Shown here: piece after piece, positions 10,000 to 19,500 of the stretch
Numbering within the stretch: position 1 is the first letter of the stretch
Layout: each line of letters opens with the position of its first letter
Origin: Intoshia linei
Taxonomy: Eukaryota; Orthonectida; Rhopaluridae
Assembly (NCBI GenBank): GCA_001642005.1
Contig: LWCA01000348.1
Coordinates: 1-30,937, forward strand
Length of the DNA stretch: 30,937 nt
Direction: 5' to 3'
Notes under the pieces: generated by a model
The model's input: the letters and a program-made list of their open reading frames with translations, nothing else
Told to the model about the DNA's origin: nothing
The model's database searches: none
Program-made: the position numbers and the translations under genes

Positions 10000-10572
10000 A
10001 TGTTGAATTTTAATGTGTCGTCCATTCTAAAAGACGATGTAAAATCATCGGACAAGGATACTTCAAAGGTAACAACTCCAGTCATGTCAGATAAAATAGT
10101 CATGTTTAATATTTGTATATGGAATTTGAATGAACGGTTTCTCAGAGAGTTTAAAAAAGAAAAATTGAATGGTAATAAATTTTTAACTTTTTCTTATAAA
10201 TTAGATGGTAATTTCAATGACTGGTCAAAAAACTATTTTGAAAGACTTGCAGATTTAAAAAAACAAACCATGCCTATTACTCGACGAAGAACTGCTTTTA
10301 CTGAACAACAGATTATGATTCTGGAAAAAAAATTTTTGATTGAACAATATCCTTCCATATATACTAGACAAGATTTGAACGCACAATTAAGTCTCCCGAT
10401 ACCAACTATACAAGTAAATTAATTTGAATTTCTACTATAATTTCTTTTTAACATAATTTAATATTAAAATTAGATTTGGTTTAAAAATAGAAGAGCTAAA
10501 GAAAGAAAAATGCATCCAGAACAAGAATCTAAAAATTCGTCGTCAATTGAAGATGAAATACTTGTTGTTTAA
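10000..10572 (+). CDS. PRD-class-like K50 homeobox gene, copy A
   Basis: Two exons (10000-10413 and 10474-10572) with a 60-nt intron between codons 46 and 47 of the homeodomain, an intron position typical of PRD-class genes. The 170-residue product has a homeodomain at about residues 93-152: R5, F8, L16, F20, W48, F49, N51 and R53 are present, in RRRTAFTEQQIMILEKKF and IWFKNRRAKERK. Residue 50 is Lys, as in Otx, Gsc and Bicoid, which predicts binding to TAATCC. The N-terminal 92 residues hold a block shared by all three copies (WNLNERFLREF...W-S-K-N-Y) that I do not recognise. There is no paired domain, octapeptide or OAR motif, and the tail is short and acidic (EDEILVV). Helix 2 is odd (LSLPIPTIQ, with two prolines). 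AATAAA follows at 10601. The likely role is a DNA-binding transcription factor; orthology to Otx or Gsc is not established. Confidence 0.82.
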
Positions 10573-10600
10573 TTTATATCATCGTTTATTTGTTAAGATG

Positions 10601-10606
10601 AATAAA
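10601..10606 (+). promoter_or_regulatory. AATAAA polyadenylation signal of homeobox gene A
   Basis: AATAAA lies 29 bases past the stop codon. The surrounding TTAAGATGAATAAAGC is mirrored after gene B (TTAAGATTAATAAATC at about 12673), showing that the duplication unit includes the 3' end. Confidence 0.5.
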
Positions 10607-10743
10607 GCTATTCATTCATTTATTATAACAATTTTTCGTATCGATATTTTTGAATCGTTATATAATTCAATCTTGCCGTGTATTATTGGTTTCATCGTGT
10701 TGGTTGAATAGTAGAATTTTGTAATTGTTTTTATCATTGAATT

Positions 10744-10762
10744 TTGCGTCTTCTCGACGCAA
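10744..10762 (+). repeat. Perfect 7-bp inverted repeat (hairpin)
   Basis: TTGCGTC, a 5-base spacer TTCTC, then GACGCAA form a perfect stem-loop, unusually GC-rich for this window. It lies between homeobox gene A and the minisatellite-bearing repeat. Function unknown; it could be part of a mobile element end. Confidence 0.5.
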
Positions 10763-10779
10763 TGAATATTATAGAAATT

Positions 10780-11100
10780 TAATCGTAAATTATATTATTA
10801 ATTTTAAGTTTAAATAAATATTTATAATTACAAATGTATAGAGTTGAATGTAAATTTAATATTTACAATGTATGTTATAAATTAAATAATGGCGCCCAAA
10901 TTGAGACAGGTAATATTTTTGAATTTACCATGATTATTGGTCAAATTAATAAAATTATAATCATTAATAATTGCGCCCAAATTGAAACAGGTAATATTTT
11001 TAAATCAACCATGGTTATTAGTCAAATTAATAAAATTATAATCATTTATAATTGTACCCAACTTGAAACGGGTATATTTTTAAATTAACCATGATTATTA
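10780..11100 (+). repeat. Minisatellite-bearing repeat, copy 1 (about 3 units)
   Basis: A unit of about 75 bases containing CGCCCAAATTGAGACAGG, AATATTTTT, ACCATGATTATT and GTCAAATTAATAA is repeated nearly three times. A related array of two units lies at 18110-18310, with the same lead-in (ATCGTAAATT...ATTATTA...ACAAATGTAT/ACCAAATGTAT). An 84-residue open frame at 10834-11088 runs through the repeats because the unit is close to a multiple of three and lacks stops; I think this is a by-product. A mobile element carrying internal tandem repeats is the simplest explanation. Confidence 0.65.
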
Positions 11101-11452
11101 TTTTTAAAATAGATGATATAGGTAAAATCATATATAAATTTATGATAAAACCATAAATTGAATTGAATACATAAATATTCTCAGCAATAATCTCCAAATT
11201 TCCTCTAAATGATGAAATTATCTGACAATGTTTCTAATAGGACGGTGCTTCTTGTCATACAAGCAGACTTTTGAAGAAATATTTCCTAAATAATAATATA
11301 AAAGTATTGACATGGGTTGCTCAAAATCTTGCTCCTAATCAAATTGAAACGTTATGGGAAGATTAACATTAGGGAAAGAAACCCTACAAATATATTGAAG
11401 CATAAAGAAATGTTAATGCAACTTGAATTTGCAAACATAGCAAAAAGAAAAA
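11101..11452. other. Spacer between homeobox A and B blocks
   Basis: No complete gene. A short stretch from about 11210 to 11440 has lower AT bias than its surroundings and may be eroded coding or transposon sequence, but no frame stays open and I recognise no motif. Confidence 0.35.
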
Positions 11453-12036
11453 TCTTGAAACCAATTTGTTAATCCTAAATAACGTACTAATTAAAATTTG
11501 TACTTGAATTTTAATCGCACGGTGCGATTCGCACCTCATTATATAAATCGCACTAGAAACGAGATTATCAGTTGTTGAATGGTATTAATAACAGAATGAT
11601 GAAGATAAATTTATTTATCAGCTTGTAATGTTTACATTTTTATTCATGCTAAGACGTTGTAAAATAAACGTCAACAATTAGCTATGATTAGTTAAAGACG
11701 TAAGATAAATTAACTGACTAATAAATGTTAATTTCATCAAATGAACCATTTTTTGAAACATTATTCAGTTCATTACGTACTATTCATAACAATTAACACA
11801 TGTATTGAGTGGCAATTAATCAGATTTGTGTACATTTAAATACATTTTAGCGCATTTAATTGGACAACATTGTCAAATTAATAATGATTATACATGTATA
11901 GTAATGTATACAATACATAATATTATGATGCGTTATTATTAATATCTTCAATATAATTACGATCACTTTATCACAAGATTAGTCTTCATTTTTACAATTT
12001 TTCACTTACTGTAACATTAATAAGTGATATTTTAAC
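11453..12036 (+). promoter_or_regulatory. Duplicated promoter block of homeobox gene B
   Basis: This is the counterpart of 9420-9999, with small indels. TAATCC is at 11470-11475, the ATCGCAC pair is present with an extra partial copy near 11515-11535, and CACAAGATTAGTCTTCATT begins at 11972, 65 bases before the ATG as in copy A. Confidence 0.5.
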
Positions 12037-12635
12037 ATGTTAAATTTTAACATGTCGTCTATTCTAAAAGACGATGTAAAATTATCGGACAAGGATACTT
12101 CAAATGTTACAACTTCAGTCATGTCAGACAAACTAGTCATGTTTAATATTTGCATATGGAATTTGAACGAAAGATTTCTTAGAGAATTTAAGAGAAAAAA
12201 ATTGAATGGTAATAAATTTTTAACTTTTTCTTATAAATTAGATGGTAATTTCAATGACTGGTCAAAAAACTATTTAAAAAAACAAACCATGCCTATTACT
12301 CGAAGAAGAACTGCTTTTACTGAACAACAGATTACGATTCTGGAAAAAAAATTTTTGATTGAACAATATCCTTCCATATGTACTAGACAAGATTTAAGCA
12401 GAAAATTAAGTCTCCCGATTCCAACTATACAAGTAACTTAATCTAAAATTCTACTGCATTGTCTTATACAATGTATATAAACACATACAATTTGTATATG
12501 TATAATGTCTTGTTAATACTTTAATATTAACATTAGATTTGGTTTAAAAATAGAAGAGCTAAAGAAAGAAAAATGAATCCAGAACAAGAATCTAAACATT
12601 CGTCGGAAATTGAAGATGAAATAATTTTTGTTTAA
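12037..12635 (+). CDS. PRD-class-like K50 homeobox gene, copy B
   Basis: Two exons (12037-12432, 12537-12635) with a 104-nt intron at the same homeodomain position 46/47 as copy A. The 164-residue product is very close to A; the homeodomain is at about residues 87-146 with Lys50 and IWFKNRRAKERK. Compared with A it lacks six residues just before the homeodomain linker (A has NYFERLADLKK, B has NYLKK), an in-frame 18-base difference. In helix 2, B reads DLSRKLSLPIPTIQ where A has DLNAQLSLPIPTIQ, closer to other PRD-type domains. The frame is intact, both splice sites are good, and AATAAA follows at 12680-12685, so it looks functional. It belongs to a tandem duplicate of about 1.2 kb that covers promoter, both exons and 3' end. 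Confidence 0.82.
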
Positions 12636-12679
12636 TTTATATCATTATTAATTTTTTGTAATATTAATTTGTTAAGATT

Positions 12680-12685
12680 AATAAA
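12680..12685 (+). promoter_or_regulatory. AATAAA polyadenylation signal of homeobox gene B
   Basis: AATAAA lies 45 bases after the stop codon, in a context homologous to the signal of gene A. Confidence 0.45.
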
Positions 12686-13079
12686 TCCATTCATTCATTA
12701 AATTTTGAACAAATTCATCAAAAACAAATTTTATCATTTTATCAAATACAATGTGCTAGGTATTCATTACATGTCTTGTATGTATTTATTACAAAAGAGA
12801 AGATGGTTCAGTAATACTGAACAAATACATTGGGTATTTTAACTAATTAGATAATATATATTCAGTACCAATTTAATAAATAATGAAAATACCAATTATG
12901 TATCAATAGTTAACGGAATCAGCCCTTTAGAAACATTTCAGTTGATTTTACCAATATTGCAAAGCATATTAATAAATACAAAAATGATGATAACAAAGTA
13001 TTATTAATTTTAGTAATTCGTTGTTTTAGTTTTAATTTAAATTTTAAACGAAATGTTTTGAAAATGAGAATTTGATAAT

Positions 13080-13770
13080 CAAAAATTGCGAAAAAATTAA
13101 TTATATAGATTTTCGCCCATATTTCTTTATTGGAAATGTGTGGATGATCCATATTTACATTTTCAATTTTTATTTTACAGTTATTTTATGTTAATCGAAA
13201 TATTTGAAAAATATTGGTTGATAATATATTAAAAATTATTTTTCACCCGGGAATGCGTAGATTTTTGGGGTTAAAATTTTGTATTTTATCAATTGGAATA
13301 AGCTCCATCAGAATAATCTTCTTTTTTTTAATTTTCGAACCGTTAATTATTTTACATTTTTTGTTTTACATGTTAATAAAATATTTCGGAAAAAAATATA
13401 TGAAAACTAAAATGCTTTTTTGACCATGAAGCGTCACTTATTCAGATTAAAATTTTTTTATTTGTTAACAGGATACAACGGTACCACCTGTAATTTTTTT
13501 AAATTAAAGGGCTGTTTTCATTAAGAAAAAGGGTAATTTAGGGTTTTCGCTCTGAATATATATTTTTTTTAAATTCTCAAACTCGTTTGATTTTCAAAAA
13601 AAAGGACAATTGGGATTTTTGACCCGTAAGATATGAATTTGGGAGGTTGAAATTTATTTTGTTAACACCCCGGAAAAAACTGTAATTGAAATGTTTTTTT
13701 ATAAAATTTTAAGACTAGTAATTATTGAAATAAACGATAACACACACAGACAAACAAAACATATTATATA
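13080..13770 (+). repeat. Dispersed repeat, copy 2
   Basis: This is the second copy of the element at 6960-7790, in the same orientation. It keeps the blocks ATATAGATTTTCGCCCATAT, TGGAATAAGCTCCATCAG, ATATTTCGGAAAAAAATATA, CACTTATTCAGATT and TTTGACCCGTAAGATATG. Here it sits between homeobox genes B and C, and the internal tandem segment is present once. Short open frames at 12919-13152 and 13214-13423 fall in or beside it and look fortuitous. Confidence 0.7.
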
Positions 13771-14560
13771 AGTAAGGATATAAATTCTGAGATAGTTTTT
13801 AAAATCATAAAAATTATCATAAATCTGTATCCAAAAAAAGTGCTTTCATAATTCAAACCGCAGATTACGATTTTATAATAACTTTTTTTATGGTAAAAGT
13901 TTTATAAAAGATATAGAATTTAAAAAAATAAAGTATCGGACAATTTTTAAAATCTTAAGTAAATATGTATATTTCTGCGATTGAAATTTGAGTTAAAATA
14001 TAAGGTAAAAAATATGTTAGAATTAGTTTTCTAAATACATGGTTATCCAGTGGGTAACCTAATATTCAAATGCAACCAAGTAAAGATTTATACACGTATA
14101 AATATTTTTTACGTTAATGTGCAAATCAATATGTTAATTTTGTTCAACAAATTAAATCTTAATCCTTAGTCAATTTTAATGGAGATTATGTAAATTTCTC
14201 AGCATAAGATTATACTGTTTTTGTATGTTAATCTTATATTAATAATGAATGTCAATACGTCACGTTAATTAATAATTATACATACTTATAGTACGTAATT
14301 AGATAAGTATCAAATTTTTGCATTTCATTTATATAGTTTTGCATATAACGTATATACTGTGTACAAAGTAGACGGTGTACCATGTAGATTAATTTTTGGG
14401 GTATGATTTCTACTGAAAATTAACCATTAACTAAAACGTTTCACAAATATCTTAATATCCTTATTCGTGTAAGGCAGTGGTTGCAAAATTTTAGTTTCAG
14501 CTATATCTAGGCAAATATAAATATATATAATATCTAAATATATCTAATATAATATAATCT
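13771..14560. other. Intergenic, no gene seen
   Basis: AT-rich sequence without a convincing frame. Near 14473-14500 a CAGTGGTTGCAAAATTTTAG stretch resembles a degenerate hAT-like end, followed by a TA-rich simple repeat of ATATATAAT/ATATCTAAT type to about 14570. Confidence 0.35.
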
Positions 14561-14574
14561 ATATTTAAATAAAA

Positions 14575-14969
14575 AATAAGAGTTAACCTTTGAAAAATAT
14601 TTTACAAAAAGTTATTTTTTAATTGTTTCAAGATGCAGAATATTTCAATATATATCTGAAAAAGTGTCACAATATATAACCCACTTTGATAGTACTTTAT
14701 TCTGTTTTTTCATAAAATTGAAAATAAATCTAATACCTCGAAAATGTTTAAAAGTTTTCAAAAATCGATGTTTCTCAATTTATCACCCACTAATAATGCA
14801 TTGCAATGGTTTGAATTTTTTTCATATCGTAATTATTATATTACATATGGGTAAAGGTAGCCTTCCAATTGTGAAATTTTTATCCTACCTGCTCGAACAA
14901 TTTAAAAAACTTGACATAAACTATTGCAACGTCCAATGCATTGAAGAAAAATTTAATCAACGTCGTTAA
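14575..14969 (+). pseudogene. Unrecognised frameshifted coding remnant
   Basis: Three protein-like segments follow one another in changing frames: CRIFQYISEKVSQYITHFDS...LKINLIPRK, then FKSFQKSMFLNLSPTNNALQ continuing WFEFFSYRNYYITYG, then GSLPIVKFLSYLLEQFKKLD to a stop at 14967-14969. Single-base shifts near 14743 and 14850 would join them, or the second junction could be an intron since GGGTAAAG is donor-like. The segments are richer in Tyr, Phe, Leu and Ser than chance frames here. I do not recognise the family. It stands alone between repeats and may be a dead gene or gene fragment. Confidence 0.35.
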
Positions 14970-15380
14970 ATTAGGATTAATATAAATTATAAAATATAAT
15001 CTAAATACAGTACATCTAAATAATATAAAATGTGAATTGATGAAAAATCGTTTAAAATTAATAATGGGTATTGAAATTTTAAATATAAAACTAAAAAAAA
15101 TCGATATTTAAGTTTCATTCCAATGTTGAGTTATTTGATGAATGTACATTTGAATATATACAAACGATTTTTTTTGTGATTATAATTATCCAATTATTTA
15201 TAAAATTGTTAGGAAATATGATTACTACAAGTTCTCTTAATTATCGATGAAATTTAAATAAACTACCAAAACTAGATTATTTTGGGTTAAAACTGATCGG
15301 TAAAGTCAATAATCGTTTGTATAATCACTTAAATCATACAACAATTACATATAAAATACAGTGACTACTAATTTTAATGT
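14970..15380. other. Intergenic, nothing recognised
   Basis: AT-rich spacer upstream of the homeobox C promoter region. No open frames or repeats that I can support. Confidence 0.4.
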
Positions 15381-15914
15381 TACCTAATCTTATTAATCTT
15401 ACTTGAAACGCGAAAATTATAAATACATAAATTATGTATTTAATGGTGAGATAATAAGAATATTTAGTCATTAATCAGAGTCTCTGAAATGATTTATGCT
15501 CAAGGCAAAAATTAGATGAATGGCCATAATTACAGATAATTATAAAAATTGTAAGAGAAATTAATTGACTAATAAATGATAGTACATAATAGTTGACATA
15601 AACAAATTTTTACAAGAGTATTATTAAAATCATTACAATTAAACAATACTTAGTCTTGAGCAGAATGACGAGATTTGTAATCATTTTGTTTCATTGATAT
15701 CAACACTTCTATATTTGATCAATTGAGCATTTGATAGGTTTAAATTTAAATTAATTGCAACTTATATAGTGCTATATATCAACAGTATAATGGATATTAT
15801 TAGCTAAGCCGATTTTAGTTAATGTATTCAATAAGTAATTACAATTAATTTTTCCACAAGATTAGTCTTCATTCTTACAGTTTAAATCTTATCGTAACAT
15901 CAATATATCATAAC
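15381..15914 (+). promoter_or_regulatory. Upstream region of homeobox gene C
   Basis: Two closely spaced TAATCT sites (15385-15390 and 15394-15399) resemble the Lys50 homeodomain target TAATCC. The block CACAAGATTAGTCTTCATT from 15855 matches the promoters of genes A and B and lies 60 bases before the ATG. The rest of the region is only weakly similar to A and B, which makes the surviving block stand out. Regulatory function is inferred. Confidence 0.45.
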
Positions 15915-16531
15915 ATGATAAATTTTAACGTGTCGTCTATTCTTAGACAAAAAGAAAAATCACCCATTAAGGAGAGCCTATTACCTTCAAGTTCCAAAAC
16001 CACTACTACAATGTCGTTAGACAAATTCACCATTTTTAGTATTTGTAAATGGAATTTGAACGAACAATTTTTGCGAGAATTTCAAAGAGATAAATTGAAA
16101 GGTACTATATTTTTAATATTATCCATCAATTTAGATAACAATTTGAAAGAATGGTCAAAAAATTACAGTGAAAAGCTTTCTGAATTAAAAAAACACAATA
16201 TACTCAATACTCGACGAAGAACTGCTTTTACTGAAAAGCAGGTTAACATTCTAGAACAAAAATTCTTGATCGGTCAATATCCTGCCATATGTACAAAACA
16301 AGAATTGAGTTCAAAATTAAATCTCCCGGTATCAACTATACAGGTACAACTTTAAATTCAATAAAGTACTTTTTGTAATACAAATGTAACAAAATTTAAT
16401 ATTACCATTAGATATGGTTCAAAAATAGAAGAGCTAAAGAACGAAAAATAAACCCTGAACATAAATATAAAGATTCATCAGAAATCTCACAAGATTCAAA
16501 TCAAAATTTAAGAAATTTGAAAATGATTTAA
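15915..16531 (+). CDS. PRD-class-like K50 homeobox gene, copy C (older paralog)
   Basis: Two exons (15915-16343, 16412-16531), with a 68-nt intron again between homeodomain codons 46 and 47. The 182-residue product has its homeodomain at about residues 98-157, with RRRTAFTEKQVNILEQKF, YPAICTKQELSSKLNLP and IWFKNRRAKERK; Lys50 is kept. It is clearly more diverged from A and B than they are from each other. The N-terminal start (MINFNVSSILR) and the shared block (KWNLNEQFLREF, W-S-K-N-Y) are retained, with a longer Ser/Thr-rich linker after the start. The C-terminal tail is longer than in A and B and Asn/Lys-rich. AATAAA follows at 16570-16575. It converges with the coiled-coil gene on the other strand; the two stop codons are only 61 bases apart. 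Confidence 0.82.
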
Positions 16532-16569
16532 AGTTAAAAATTAACAATATTTAAATTTTTATCTGTAAA

Positions 16570-16575
16570 AATAAA
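16570..16575 (+). promoter_or_regulatory. AATAAA polyadenylation signal of homeobox gene C
   Basis: Canonical signal 39 bases past the stop, just short of the stop codon of the converging gene (16593). Cleavage 10-30 bases later would make the two 3' UTRs overlap. Confidence 0.45.
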
Positions 16576-16592
16576 TTTAAAATACATATTTC

Positions 16593-19500
16593 TTAAATAT
16601 TATATTTGGTGAAATGCGCATTTGCAATCGATTCCGTTTCTTTAATCTAAACATGATAATACATTATAATGTTTACATGTTATGTATTTAATCAAATTTA
16701 CAGACGATTATGAAATGGAAACTTACATTTTTCTCAACGTGAAACTCCATTGCTTCGTTCAATGTACTTTTTAATTCATCAATATGTTGTTGATTTGATT
16801 CCTGTACTATTGCTAGTTTCTGAAACTTGTCAATAATCGGCTTTAAAACCGATACAAATTTTGAAACTAGTTTTTGACATTTTCCTCCTAAAAGTTTTAA
16901 TTTTTCAGATTCACCGATTGACGATAATCCAAATCTGTTTTCCAAAGAATTAACTTCCAATTTTAGTAAAACGTTTTTAAATGTGTAAATATCATCCTTT
17001 ACAAGTGTCACATTTGTTTCAGCTAACTAAATATTAATGCTATACATAATTTATAATTGAGATTATGTAAATTACTTAGTATAACATAATATTGTTTCGA
17101 AGTTAATCCAATAGGTATCAATTTTTAGCACGTCAGGTTATTTAAATATTTAATGTACTCTTAATGGTTATATGGGTCATTTTATTTAAATAAATACAAA
17201 CTACAAAATGTACGTATGTACAATGTACATTGTATAAATAATGTAAACATTATCAAAATAGTTTATTATATTAACACAATATACTTACTTGATCAGTTTT
17301 TTGAGATACAAATTCAATATATTTTCCTAATGCAATAACAAATCTAAATTGATAAATACATATATACATTAATTATATCTTAAATATATAATTACTTTCG
17401 ATGAGTTAAATGTATAGAATTGAACTTTTCATTTTCAATTTTGATATCATTAGTAGATTCAATCAATGAATGATATTTGTTTCTGATATTTTCACTGTCA
17501 GTTTTTAGCTTATTAACTTGCTTAAATTGAAAAATAAATTAAATAATTGTCAATTAATAAGTGTAAATTAAAATGATAACCTTTTCCAATATCAAATTAG
17601 AATTCAAACAGGTCTGTAATTCTTGTTGACATTTTTCATAATTCTCAATTAATTTATTTTGTTTTGTATTTTCCAACTTGAATAAATTTTGAACTTTACT
17701 TTCTCGTTCGAAAGCTTGTTCTAATTCTCGTTGTAAGCATTCAGTTTGGATTTTAGGGATACAATTTTCAACCTAAAAATATAAAACACATATATTTTTA
17801 ACACAAACCTCTTTTGATAATAAATTTATTTTAGTTTGGTAATTTTTAATTTGTTTTTTGCTTTTAGACAATTTTTGTTTGTCAATTTCATGGAATTTCA
17901 GTTTTTCAGATAATTTACGAATGATGTTTTGCATTTCCAGTATTGTTGCAAAAGATTCTTTGAGAATTTTTAAAAAAGTCTATAAAAGTATAATACATTT
18001 ATTTGATTTAATTAATGAATAATATTATAATATTACAAATTATATCGTAAATTGTATTATTACTTTTATAATATTAAAAGTTTAAATTTAATTTAATTTA
18101 ATTAAAATTACCAAATGTATCGAGTTAAAAAGAGAGTTCAATGTAAATTTAAAATGTACAAAGTATACAATAAATTAAATAATTCCGCCAAATTAGGGAC
18201 AGGTAATATTTTTGAATTTACCATAATTATTAATCAAATTAATAATTGCGCCCAAATTGAAACAGGTAATATTTTTAAATTTACTATGATTATTAGTCAA
18301 ATTAATAAACAAGAAATTCATGACTGAATAAAAACTTTAGTAATTCTCATAATTGGGTAATTTTGATAATTAATTTTACGATTAAGAAAATTGATGTAAA
18401 TCATACCTGATCATTGCGTATATACTTTGTTAAATGGACATTTGGTGGGATAATTTGTGTTTCAATAAATTTGATCAAAATATTCATAATTTCATTTGAA
18501 TTGCATTCTCCTACATGTATGTATATAAAAATGATCAATACATGTATATAAAAAATATACTCGATTCTAGCTGTTTTACTATCGGTTCAATATTTGAAAT
18601 TATTAAGGAAGAATTACAAGGAATACTTATTAAATCCTTTTGAATACCATCTAAATCAGATAAAATTTTTATTATAATAAATTACCCTTATTTAATCTAA
18701 TATAACCATTTTGAACTCTGAATAATTTTTTAGATTTATACTCAATTTTTGACTTGTCAGATACCATTCTACCAAGTCTATTAATACAAATAATAACTTG
18801 AACTGCAATTTTGAATTTTCGAATAATTTGAATTGAAATTTTCCGAGAAATTAGTTTTTCAAATAGAGTGGCATGTTTTGTGGGTAATATTATACTACTA
18901 GTATATATTAAAATTTTACTGAATTGACTAAAAAAATTACTTGTTTCCATCATGGAATTTATACTTTTTCCCGAAAGCAATGATACAGGCATTTACATCT
19001 TTAGTTAATTCAGATGATTGAATCAAACACTTTTTGGGGAAAGCACAAGTGGAAGAAAAGATTGATATTTGTTTAAGAAAAGATTGAATTATATAAGACA
19101 GAAACCCTACAATTATTACCATCGATTTATTGGTATTTTCAATTGATTTTATATTTGATTCATTGCTTTTTTTTACATTATTTAGTCTTTCTTGATTCTT
19201 TAAGCTTATATTCAACGTTTTTTTCAATTTTTCTTTTTCGATATTAATTGTCTGAAATTAGAAATTTTCAAATAATGCAAAAAAAATTAATTAATGATTT
19301 TACCTTTAAATTCGCTTGATATCCATCAATTTCTTTTTGGTTTTTGTTAATTAAATGTTCCAATTCAATCTGTCTGTTATTTTTATTTTCTCGTATAATT
19401 TTTTTATGTGAATTTAAACGATTAGACATTTCAACTGAAGATTTTTCTAAAAATTCATCCTTCTTTTTAAGTAAACCATTCAATGATTGTATTTTTTCTT

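Noticed and set aside
18937-19227. Contiguous 96-codon minus frame as a single exon
   Set aside because: Splitting it at the GTAATA donor (19119) and again at the GTATAA donor (18964) restores phase into the next exon, while the unspliced reading stops immediately.
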